The translations under genes were made by a program, and so were the position numbers. Shown piece after piece: positions 1 through 14,095 of a DNA stretch of 64,000 nucleotides. The stretch is from Glandiceps talaboti. Taxonomy: Eukaryota > Hemichordata > Enteropneusta > Spengelidae. The stretch lies in NCBI RefSeq assembly GCF_964340395.1, contig NC_135570.1:8625322-8689321 (forward strand), given 5' to 3'. The notes beneath the pieces were generated by a model. That model did no database searches. It worked only from the letters and a program-made list of their open reading frames with translations, and had not been told where the DNA came from. Within the stretch, counting starts at the first letter, position 1. Every line of letters starts with the position of its first letter.

Positions 1-1389
1 AAACGAAAGATATGCCATGGAAGTTTGTAATATTTGACCAATAGATAATATTACTTGAAAAGTGTAGGGGACGATATGCCGACTACTTGCAAAAGTTTGA
101 TAACAGGATTAGAGAATCGTGGGTGATATTCTTAACTTTTACACAATAGAAAATCTCGCGACTTATTTAAACAAACTTAGCCAGGTGTCTGATATTCAGA
201 CCGTGGTGGAAGAGACGTGTTCCACTCCAGACAACCGAGGTTCCAGTGTTTTATCAAAACCTTTACGGATTAGCCAGTATATGTAATAAAGGGATAAACT
301 GCATATGAGATGATGTATGGAGTGTGACTGGAACACAGCCTACTTGATTAAAGCCCAGAGCTAGGAGAGACAGGTGCTCTCAGCTCTGAGGTCAAAATCC
401 AAGTCCCGAATCTGCGACGCTATGGTCGTTACTGTAATTAAATTACAATAAGTCACACATAGGAGATGAGCTTCCCAATATAACAATAGGTCATGCATAA
501 TTAGGAGCATCATAGAAATGAAACAAAGGACACTAAACTTTAACTTGGATGACATCTCCATACGATATTAGTGTACCTATTGTCTTAAGACCCATGTGAG
601 CTACTGCAATAAAATATATTCATTTCTTTAACTATGTGTTTGGCGACATACTGTAGCCAAACAAATTCACGAGAGTTTGCAGGATTCGTCAAACGCCAGA
701 AATGTAAGGAAAGTAGGAGACAAGACGGGTCGTATACCTAACTTATAAGAGTTGTCAAAATTTCTTGTCGTCCTCGGATATATACACGCTGTGGATGTGA
801 GTAATTGCCATGAATACACATGGAACTATGACATGGTCACGGGGAAAGGGAGAAATGATCCCTTCCAGTGCTAATGTATAAGAAACAATCTTAAAAGAGG
901 TTTATATATAATACCCCAAAACCAACATCAATATGGTTTGACATGCGACGTCATATATTAGAGTCTAATACTATTAGATATGGCATATATGTGAAATGTC
1001 GCGCTGTCCTCGGAGGTTCTTATTGTACTGCACTGTACATTAATAGTTTTTGTGTCTCCATCTCCACGTAGATGCATTATGTTATCATTACTTGTATTGG
1101 ATGCATGTTGTTTTTTTGAAATTTAGTTTTGTAAGAAATAAAGTTCATTTCTTCTTGTCCTCAAAGCTATCTCTGCAATTTTAGGTTATCGTTTGCAGGT
1201 TTTATGCCAGAAATAGGTATTATTACATATTACTTACTTTCGGATTAGTGTAATTAGTGCATAGATGTAAATACGCACTGTTTGCCTTTTCTCTTTAAAG
1301 TTTAATGTCATAATCCCTCTTACCCAATGGTACAAACAAATTACAGCTCTTATTTGCCAAACTCTGAGCAGGCTGTAACTTTCATTTTT
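1..1389. other. Intergenic, nothing recognised
   Basis: AT-rich unique-looking sequence. No ORF with family resemblance, RNA gene or long repeat was seen. Confidence 0.5.
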
Positions 1390-1548
1390 GTATGTATGTA
1401 TGTATGTATGTATGTATGTATGTATGTATGTATGTATGTATGTATGTATGTATGTATGTATGTATGTATGTATGTATGTATGTATGTATGTATGTATGTA
1501 TGTATGTATGTATGTATGTATGTATGTATGTATGTATGTATGTATGTA

Positions 1549-1635
<87 letters not shown>

Positions 1636-1690
1636 ATGTATGTGCGTGTGTGGTGTGGTGTGTGCGCGCACGCGTGCGTGCGTGTATGGA
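1390..1690. repeat. Compound microsatellite (TATG)n-(TG)n
   Basis: About 40 tandem TATG units are followed by alternating (TG)n and TATG blocks. The array ends in a degenerate GTGCG/CGCGCACG stretch, which is alternating purine-pyrimidine sequence. Every reading frame across it is open because no register creates a stop, so the Tyr-Val-Cys-Met and His-Thr-Tyr-Ile frames are artefacts. Confidence 0.97.
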
Positions 1691-2880
1691 TGTATATGCA
1701 TTACGATATAAAATACAACACATTTTCATGCATAACATCACATTTGTACTCTCGAAATTAATGTTTTCATTGTTTAATTTACACATTGATATTGCTAAAA
1801 TCGTTATTTTCATGTTTGCAATAAATGTTTGCATTCGTAAATTTCATGTTACTATTCGTCAATGTCTATTCATGTGATTTTCAATATTGTTATCAATGAA
1901 TCATAAACTTGCATTCGTAAATAACATCTGCATTAATCAACTTATTTTCAAATTGGACAAATATTATATTTGCTTGCCAAAGCCTTATGTCCACATGCTA
2001 CGATCCTATTACTGTTGTACACGAGCGTCATTTGCATAGGTACGCATGAGTATTGCGATTCAAATGAAACTTTATATATTATGTACATGTGTAATATAAT
2101 TGTAAAACTTCAACTGAGTGAGTATATGATTGTATGATTATAGCATGCACAAGCAAAAATATTGTCTTTGAACAGAAAATATGGAATATATACCCTGGTC
2201 GTTCTACGTCACGACAACCCGTGTCCACGTCACTGGTTATGGGATGTTCGAAATATGAGCAAAAACGTTCTAAATCGCTGTTATTTTTCCCATTTGGCAC
2301 GAATTATGCTTGAGGAGGTATAACTATGTTATTCCTAATATTTGTCTTCATTCAGCCAGGAAATACTTAGACCTAAAGATTTGACACTACTAGGAGCGAC
2401 TCGTGGTGACAAGGCCCCCTAGGTCATTCGTATTTTCCTTGGCCGAAGGAAGAAACATATTTGGGGATAATATCTAAGTATTGCATGTTTGTTTGTGTAT
2501 AGGAGTATGTACATGAGTTGACAGTGTGCACACAAAAAGTGGACATGCATAGTATATGTGTCCGAACATCCCATGATAAAGAAATAGACTGAGAAGCATT
2601 GTAGTGTTATTAAATATGATACCAGAATACCTAGTTAGCGCTATTCCTTGAAAAACTCACTTTTTGAAATCCGACGCTTCAAAACTAACTGTTTTGATGA
2701 AATCTTTTGGAAGGGACTATAGTTTCGAAAACGAACTGAAATATCAAGAAGAAGAGGTTTATATTATGACAATTATCAATCATAATATGAGGTAAAAAAA
2801 AGTAAGTGATTTCCAATGAAATGATATAATGATATGGTTTGGCCTAGTATACTCTGACCACGATTCATCTGGGTAGATCA
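1691..2880. other. Intergenic with one short inverted repeat
   Basis: No gene was recognised. The 12-mer ATGGGATGTTCG at 2,239-2,250 recurs exactly inverted at 2,563-2,574, about 310 bases away. This could be the termini of a small decayed element or chance. Confidence 0.35.
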
Positions 2881-3205
2881 AAGTGGCCATGGGTATTTCT
2901 TTTCGATTGTTAACGTACAACATCGCGTTCTACTTGAAAAATCAATGTGAAAGAACACTGACAAAATATGTGTTTGTAACTCAATGCACTGTAAAAAGCT
3001 AAAAAGTGTGTAAAAAGTTTGTTATTGTACGTATAATAACAAACCTTTTACACGTTATAATATTTTGCAATTTATTGAGATACAATGACATGCCATATGT
3101 TCTTTCAAATTGATTTTTCAAGTATGTAGCCACGATAAAATTATTTTATAAATCCAAAATCCAAAATGAATTTAATACCCCCAATCCTCATCCATGTGGC
3201 CACTT
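2881..3205. mobile_element. Palindromic TA-flanked MITE, copy 1
   Basis: The element starts AAGTGGCC and ends GGCCACTT. TA follows the right end; the left flank reads CA, probably a decayed TA. The right terminal inverted repeat is matched by the end of the 35,086-35,431 element (TACCC, then CAATCCTCATCCAT, then GCCACTT). The two copies also share interior blocks, including TTTGTAACTCAAT and a near-central inverted pair rich in ATAATAACAAA. The left arm has lost about 15 bases next to the terminus relative to copy 2. There is no coding capacity. A TA target with palindromic arms suggests a Tc1/mariner-type non-autonomous element, but the superfamily is inferred. Confidence 0.75.
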
Positions 3206-3504
3206 TAGTCTCAAATAATTTCTTGGGGTTCATACTCTTATGTTGACAATTAATCATCATACAAACTGAAACATATCGAGATAGAATCCGTAAGTATGGA
3301 AAAGCTATGTTGATGGATGGTACTCTGGGCAGAACTCACTGCACTGCTTTAATTTGCATATTTCAATATATAATATTCAAATGTGTACTGTATTATGATT
3401 GATATACTATAACATCTGTAGATCTAGAACATTATTCTACTGTTTGCTTTGATAAATGTTAATGTACATTACAATAGACAGACCCACCTTATTTAATCAC
3501 AATC

Positions 3505-3768
3505 ACATACATACATACATACATACATACATACATACATACATACATACATACATACATACATACATACATACATACATACATACGTGCGCGCGCGTAA
3601 TATATGCATGTACAGTATGTATGTATGTATGTATGTATGTATGTATGTATGTATGTATGTATGTATGTATGTATGTATGTATGTATGTATGTATGTATGT
3701 ATGTATGTATGTATGTATGTATGTATGTATGTATGTATGTATGTATGTATGTATGTATGTATGTATGT
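3505..3768. repeat. Inverted compound microsatellite (CATA)n / (TATG)n
   Basis: About 20 CATA units (3,505-3,586) are followed by a 30-bp spacer with GTGCGCGCGCG, then about 38 TATG units (3,616-3,768). CATA and TATG are reverse complements, so the two arrays form a potential hairpin or cruciform with an arm of about 80 bp. The long frames here are repeat translations. Confidence 0.96.
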
Positions 3769-6700
3769 TGTTTCCATACATTTGTGTTTACGTGTCCGTG
3801 TTTGTGAAAGTGTAAACATATATTTTGTTAGGTAGAATAACTTACTGGAAATATCATACACTGTGAAGAGTATTGCATCATCTGTGGGTAAATTTATGTT
3901 TTTGTATCTGTATAGACAATCAATAAAATCAACTTGATTTTTGGGTCCGCATAAAAAATCTTGCCACTGCACTATCTACAGATAATATTGACAGATACAA
4001 TGTCTTTTTAAGTAACTAACCACTTTTTAGTGAATATATGGATATTTCATGAAAAAAATGTCCCCGTTCTAGTTAGAACAGGTTTAACATTTCGAGACAC
4101 GACCTTTCTATGTTTCATGGATTCTCGATAATCTAATCCAAAAATGACACTTTTCTATGGAGAAATATTGAATTTTTTTACAACACTATGGAACAATTGT
4201 CAAAAGGAACACGAATATTAACTGTTTTTTAAAAAAAAGATCTAGTAGGAAATGCATTGATCAATATCCATGACGGAGAGGTTGGAGACAGCTGAATCAC
4301 AGAGTGTCCATCAAAATAATATGATGTACGTGCCAATAGCGAACATATAAATCTTAACTCTTTAGGCATAGATGCAAAAATTGAAAAGCGTATTGCCGTC
4401 AATATGGATACATTTCAACCATTTTATCAACGAGCACTTTCGCGCCATGATTATTTGTCAAAAATTAACGTTTTTGTATATAAATTTTAATTTGATTTTG
4501 ACCACGACTATACATGTTATGAACCCGAACTAAAAAATTTTCATTATATTGGACAAATTTTTCCTGTTTTCATAAAAATTGTGTCAATCATTTTCTCCGT
4601 GACCTGTCTCGTTGCTGGGTATTAATAATAAAAAAGTATGTAAATGACACAATACGGATGACATGCACAGATTGGCAGTGTGATTTTCACTTGCCTGCTA
4701 CACGTCACTAAAACACTGAGTAAAATAGGAGGACCTTTATCATGTCTGTGTGCTCTTTGACCAAATAATTTGAATAAAATTACGATTATCAATTCATACT
4801 GACTACATGGCACATATTACAAAAAACAATCTGCCACCTGACACACAAGTATAGGATAGGATGTTAGGCTGATGACAATGGGCGGTCACACTGTTGTCAA
4901 CTGTATGGAAAATATAGGTTCGGATCGAAACAGATTTTAATGAACCGTGATAGATTGACCTTCGAAATGTCAGCCACAGACGGAATAATAATGAATCTGG
5001 ATATGAGGTCGAAAACCCAAATACCTAAATACGTTACAAAAAATGGAATAGGGTTGTATTAATAACTGGGGTTATGTACAAATCTGTAGTAAATTAGATG
5101 TAAAATTGATAAATCGGTTGCCACCTTAATTGTCGATGAATTTGTCTATTTCAAGAATTTAAGAGTTTTCAAATCCTTGAAATAATTGCATTGATGACGA
5201 CAAGATAGATGATAGATGAAAACTAATAACTTATATCTACCAGTATCAATGTAAGCGTAAATGATCGATACTCACTAGAGATTTCAGTTATTAAAATATT
5301 TGCTATATTTCATAATTTCGTGACGTTTCCAAAATTGAGTAATGTAGACTTTGGATAAATAACTAAGCTCAGGGCTCAGTGTTTATATTTCTTCTGCTGC
5401 TACACCACAGCCCTCACATATCATTTTATGTATGACAATATATCAAAAAGCTGTTTTTTATTTTTATAAGGTATTTATAATATAGTACTTTATATACCTA
5501 ATTGGGTAAATACGCACTCGTTTAATGGTAGGTGGATAGTTTAAAGAGTCTAGTGTCTGGCATTTTATTATTAACCTTAGATTTGACCGCGTCAGGAGAG
5601 GGGGTGGTCGGATTTTCGCCATTTCGAATCTATAGATTGGTTATTAGGTTACAAGTGTATGCTTGATGAAAATTTACCGCCATTCCATTCAACGTTGGGA
5701 CCCAGACATTTACTGTCGGGTAATTACGAAGTATTGAAAACGGAGATACATGCGTTTATGAATCTGTACGCTGTCAGTGCAGTCCGGTTTTCAAAAGTTG
5801 TACGAATAAACGTTAAAATGACTAGCAATGGCAACAGATCGCATGTCCAGCTATAGATAGCATAACGAACGGTGACATTGAAGAAGCGGATATATCGAAA
5901 TCTACTGTTATGTTTTAATGCTACTTCTGTGATTACAACAACAGCTTTTTCGTCCTTTTCCCAACTATTTCAGCAACGGAAATCAATGTACTTACCTTGA
6001 TTAATACGTACTTTGAATAATTGACACGAAGTACTCTTTCCTGCCGGTAGAAATCGGAATTTACGGAGAACCTTTATCGCAACCGGCACCACAACCGTTA
6101 CGTATAAATCATTGACATTAAAAAAAACCTGCGAGGACACAGCTGTGTGGATGAACGGGGATTACATTGCCAAACAAGCGATGACACGCTCTGTTCAAAT
6201 AGTCATCACTCCATTAAACTTACGTCAAAGTGCAAATTGGTGGCAAAGGCTTTCCACTTGAAATAGCCTCATAGCCTATCTTATACCTGAATTTTTTTCA
6301 AACCATCGAAAATGGTGTGCTGTGAGTAACACCGTTTGCCATTCTGAAAGTTTATGTCAGGTAGGAATTTTGTATTTGCTTTCATTTATATGTAAAACAG
6401 AATATTCAATATAATACTACCGGGCAGGACGACAGGCTTGGAATGAGCCCTTTTTAATTGAATTGGTATTGTATGCATGAGTTGTATTTATACATTCATC
6501 CTACACGCCTACGTTGCATCATCTACTATGTACAGCCAAGGATCCTATATATAAACAACAGTTGTCCACTCGCATTCTCGCGATCAGGGTCCCACGCTAC
6601 GATAACATAGCCAATAACGAGGAGACATGCAAACAAACTCTTTTCCGGTCAAAATTTGCATGACTTACGGGAGACTTTTTCCCCAATGGGCAAAACCCAA

Positions 6701-7186
6701 AACACACGCCATATTCAATATGGTGGAATACAGTGATAGGTACATCCATCATACACTAGTCGTGGGGTAGACACGGAAAGCATGATAGCTATAAAACTAT
6801 TTGTATGGACCTTAACAAACTATAACCATGCATACAGGAGATAAAATTAACTAGAATAAACGTATAGAAATAGCAGAGATGATACAGTGTACAAAATGAC
6901 ATAACTCAAAGGAAACACGAGTTTGTTATCACATTTTGGATTATTTTGTTTTATGGCCTGGTTTAGTAAGTGCATGTTTATTATGATCCCAAACAAGTGG
7001 CATATAACATGAAGATATTGCAATGTGTGACTAATGTCTGAAATATGTCTGACATACCCTCTTATACGTCTCTCAACTTTGATATCTCCTGGCTCGATTT
7101 GCTTTGGCTCTAGATCTGCGGATGGTGATAGTGAGACTGACGATGATGCTGTTGGAGGAGGAAAAAACATCCATATAAGGCTGGGG
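3769..7186. other. Intergenic, no gene recognised
   Basis: AT-rich sequence. Short open frames, for example 5,659-5,856 (+) and 4,622-4,813 (-), show no family resemblance or convincing splice sites. The only internal structure noted is the dispersed segment at 3,961-4,089. Confidence 0.4.
3961..4089 (+). repeat. Dispersed repeat segment, copy 1 (partner at 12,489)
   Basis: Same-strand similarity to 12,489-12,597. Both begin TTG-CACT-CACT, continue with ACAGAT-ATATTGAC, then TTTCATGAAAAAA-TGTCC, and end near CAGGTT. The conserved words keep their order but spacing differs by about 20 bases, as expected of old copies of an interspersed element. No ORF or terminal structure was seen. Confidence 0.5.
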
Positions 7187-7385
7187 TCAGAATTTACGGC
7201 GGGGGGGGGGGGAATTGGAGGCCATGAAAAATTGAGGGTTCAAAGGGTGGGGGCATGAAATTCTTATCGTCTGAAAGGGGGGGGGTCGAAATATTTCGCT
7301 CATGATTTGAACCAAATTAAACCTCTGGAGCGGTCGTTTACCGAGTAAATTAAAAGATTTCTCGCGGCTTCGCCGCAATACCTTC
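7187..7385. repeat. G-run-rich repeat-like segment
   Basis: Contains two long G runs (about 14 at 7,200 and 9 near 7,277), each followed by similar text with CATGAAA and a TCG-AAATTT-like block, and ends in CGCGGCTTCGCCGC, a small hairpin. The composition is unlike its surroundings. It may be an interspersed repeat or the 3' part of the adjacent LINE fossil; neither is proven. Confidence 0.35.
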
Positions 7386-7404
7386 TAAAATCTATATTCA
7401 GTGA

Positions 7405-7850
7405 TGAGTTGGATGACAGCCATGCACATGTATAACGACAAAACTTATATACTGTATTCTTTCTATTTATTAAGCATATTCAAATCCCCATATTTCACCG
7501 TCATAGCAGATTATTAGTACAACAATCGCGTCGAACAGTTTAAACGAACTTTTGTGTGATAGACCCCCTAACTTCCTGATAACAGTTTGAATTTGAAACA
7601 GAGCGTTATTTCCACTCGCTGTTAAGTTCTTTTTTGCCAGTGACCAAGACAATCTTGAGGAAATTATTACAAACCTAAATAATTGTAATATGTCACAGAA
7701 TTTATCTCACTTCCTCCATAAAACCATTTCTCAGGCCTTCTCAATGGTCCCCCATTACGAAAGACAACTATCTTTGTTCATTTCCATTGCCCAACGTCTA
7801 CAAAAGTTATCCAGCTTATTCACTTTACGTTGTAACCAAATTGGCAAATA
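7405..7850 (-). pseudogene. LINE (non-LTR) reverse transcriptase fossil, thumb region
   Basis: Broken minus-strand frames read in order as the segment downstream of the RT catalytic site in many animal LINEs. They give LQRKVNKLDNFCRRW, then FRNGGPLRRPEKWFYGG, YYNYLGL, SRLSWSLAKKNL, NALFQIQTVIRKLGGLS, KLFDAIVVLIICYDGEIWGF, IERIQ and KFCRY. At least three frameshifts and two in-frame stops (after WGFEYA and after YLGL) separate the blocks, and the YADD-bearing part is missing. The conserved order of about 120 residues rules out chance. The clade (Jockey/CR1/L2-like) is not assigned. It is not related closely to the L1/Tx1-like copy at 59 kb, which has different signature blocks. Confidence 0.8.
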
Positions 7851-11744
<3,894 letters not shown>

Positions 11745-12175
11745 GGCCAAATAAAAAAGAGTCCGGTTAGTGTGTTTCCGATAACACGACCGACGCTCGC
11801 AGCCGACCCTAAACATTTCTACATGCAAGAAGGTAAAATTATGACAATTTACTTCTATTTCCCTGTAGATTTCCTTGCCAAAGTATCTTTGGTTACTGTT
11901 TTTAAATCACATTCCAGAGACTGAAACGATGTCTTTTCAGCCTTAGGCTATAACACTGTATATTGTGTTTGTTTACTTCTGAATCACATAATTGTCTTCA
12001 TTTACTTCTTTTACACCTCATCAACTCTTACGGAAGTATTGTGACCAATGAGTATCTTGTCTTTGGGTTGTAGTAATGAAAAAAAGATAAAATGTAAAAT
12101 CAAATAAAATCCTGACCTACCTACCCTATTTTCTGAAATCATGTTATCGGAAACAAACAATTGTTGTGTTTTGCC
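11745..12175 (+). mobile_element. PIF/Harbinger-like MITE, copy A
   Basis: A 431-bp element flanked by TTA on both sides (11,742-11,744 and 12,176-12,178). It starts GGCCAAATAAAAAA and ends TTTTGCC. A subterminal inverted pair, GTTTCCGATAAC and GTTATCGGAAAC, sits about 30 bases in from each end. Interior words shared with copy B (inverted at 51,528-51,968) include GCCGACCCTAAACATT or a close variant, TCTTCATTTACTTCTTTT, GAGTATCTT and CTGACCTACCTACCCTATTTT. There is no ORF. A 3-bp TTA duplication with GGCC-type termini is typical of PIF/Harbinger; the assignment rests on that, not on a transposase. Confidence 0.85.
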
Positions 12176-12899
12176 TTATCGACAAGTCATGGCGTATAAT
12201 GCTGTCTTGATGTGCAGTTTTGCAGTGAAATAGAGAGAAATTGATATGGGATTATGTATCATGAAATCAATTTCACTCACAAGTCAGAAATAGACAAATT
12301 AATAATTTGGCTATGATGTCAATTTCACTGATATAACAAAAGCGAAGTAACACAATTTTTCTTTCATAACACCTATGAAAAACACGTCTGGGATAAAATG
12401 TAACCAACCAATACACCTACCAGTGACAACTAGTACAGTTTTACCATGGTGACAGATTCAAAACAGAACATTCGCTCAAGATTTAAACTTGTCACTTCAC
12501 TGCCACAGATGATATTGACCACTAATTAACAATTTGTAAGTAAATGACCAATTTCATGAAAAAATGTCCAAGTTGTAGCTTGTGCAGGTTGAATTAATGA
12601 AAAGTCATGCAACAGACCGATACTGATTTTTTGTATTCTATTAATTCGGGTTCGACTTCCATCTCTTGTTGGGAGCAGAGTGATGTTATGTCAAAGCTGA
12701 ATACGATAAACGTTGGCAGTTGCTAAAACTTCAAATTTCAAAACAGATCGAAGCCGATATATAGTTAATCATTAATAATTCGAGGTCTACATTTATTTCA
12801 TCACAGTTCAAGAGCGACTTAGTATTAAACTTCAATTGACTAAACGACTATACATGTAGTACCCGTATGCCATTAGCATAATGTATGGTAATGATACGT
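12176..12899. other. Intergenic, mostly unrecognised
   Basis: Apart from the dispersed segment at 12,489-12,597 nothing is recognised. No tRNA-like fold was found around the isolated B-box-like word GGGTTCGACTTCC near 12,648. Confidence 0.4.
12489..12597 (+). repeat. Dispersed repeat segment, copy 2 (partner at 3,961)
   Basis: Ordered word-by-word similarity to 3,961-4,089, as described for that copy. This copy is shorter by about 20 bases in the middle. Confidence 0.5.
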
Positions 12900-12908
12900 T
12901 ATATATAG
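12900..12908 (+). promoter_or_regulatory. Possible TATA box, candidate GPCR promoter
   Basis: TATATATAG matches the TATA-box consensus. A donor-like GGG|GTAAGG lies at 13,069/13,070, so a non-coding first exon of about 140 bp spliced to the acceptor at 14,074 would place this box at the receptor gene's start. This is speculative: TATA-like words are common in this AT-rich sequence. Confidence 0.15.
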
Positions 12909-14060
12909 AATGCACCATACCAAGTTTTCACTGTCGGTTGAAAGTTATCCTCCTCGACGTTCTCAAGCGTGTAGCAGAGTAAACACTGTCTTAGGGTGTA
13001 AGCGTTCTGCGTCCATACTGCAAATCAAGGTGTCTTATAACGAAGCCATAGGGAATACATCATATTGGGGTAAGGAATTTCATGTTCTTGTACTCGAAGT
13101 GTTCATACACACTTCTTTATTATCGTTATTAGGTACGATATGCTGAGTATCGAATCTCTCTGAATGTACAGGCACGAAGCACATAAAGTGCAGTATTCTT
13201 TGACGCAAAGATAGAAACCTGTTATATTTATTCTAATTTATCAAAATATCATTTTTAACTTTATTTTAATTTGCCTTGAAAGAACATTCGACAGTTAGTC
13301 TATATTTTGTTTTTTAATCCAAGGTATACGTTTCAGATACCACAATATCATATAACGAAGCTATATTATTTGATGTTGTAGACATTGCCGTGGTTCAGTG
13401 CAGATTACTTAGCCTGTTTGTTAGTTACTTTATACATGTAAGGAAGGCTGTCCTAGGGTGAATATGACACCTAGTGAGAACGATTACACCACATAATATG
13501 CAGTTATTACTTAAGAGTGAAATTTCATTAAAGGTACATAGTTCGGCCCTCTTTTTCGGTCATTCCTAGTTATTACGAAAAATTGTTTAAATTATCAAAG
13601 CTACTGAAAAACGCGTAATCAGGGTAGGTCCATGCTTAAGATGAAATGCCACTAAAATAGTGTATAGGTAATCAGGCAATTACATATATTGTGTTCTAAA
13701 AATGACATTATTGAAGTATTTAATGCACTTATGTATACATATAGCTTTTGAGAGTTTCATATGCAGGCACCTTTCTCATATGTAAACTTGTTTCACTGAT
13801 GGCTGTTCATGTGACAATGAAATAAACAAGGCAAATTTGTAAGGTTCTGGACTGTTTCCCCTTAAATTCCTCTTCACGCATGGACCACGCAGTACAATCC
13901 TTCTGGCATATGTTCCAGTGTGTGACTATTTGTAAACTAAGTGTAAGACAGGAGAAAGTTATTAACGTGCCAAAGGAAGTGATAAATTGGGGTCATGACC
14001 TTTAATGATGTTAGCATTTGTGGTGGCCACGGGTGTACCATGATCATCTACTGATTCGAC
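12909..14060. other. Upstream flank of the GPCR gene
   Basis: Contains an unrecognised 78-residue open frame (12,910-13,146, +) and otherwise no recognisable feature. It may include the 5' UTR exon and intron of the receptor gene. Confidence 0.35.
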
Positions 14061-14074
14061 CTGTATTGTTTCAG
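14061..14074 (+). other. Candidate 3' splice acceptor in GPCR 5' UTR
   Basis: CTGTATTGTTTCAG followed by CAGCAGCACG has a pyrimidine-rich tract ending in AG, 21 bases before the favoured ATG. It implies that the coding exon is spliced to an upstream untranslated exon and that the in-frame Met at 14,018 lies in the intron. Confidence 0.5.
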
Positions 14075-14095
14075 CAGCAGCACGAAAACTTCAGC

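Noticed and set aside
1390-1877. Long open frames of Tyr-Val-Cys-Met or His-Thr-Tyr-Ile repeats, here and in all TATG/CATA arrays
   Set aside because: They are translations of tetranucleotide or dinucleotide repeats that cannot contain stop codons in these registers; both strands and several frames are open at once.
12640-12700. Isolated B-box-like word suggesting a tRNA gene
   Set aside because: No A box, acceptor stem or anticodon arm can be built around it. No tRNA or rRNA gene was found anywhere in the window.
12910-13146. 78-codon ATG frame upstream of the GPCR
   Set aside because: No family resemblance. It could lie in the receptor's 5' region but offers no independent evidence of coding.
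14018-14095. Extension of the receptor to the upstream in-frame Met
   Set aside because: The extra 26 residues span a probable splice acceptor, and the Met at 14,096 has the better start context.
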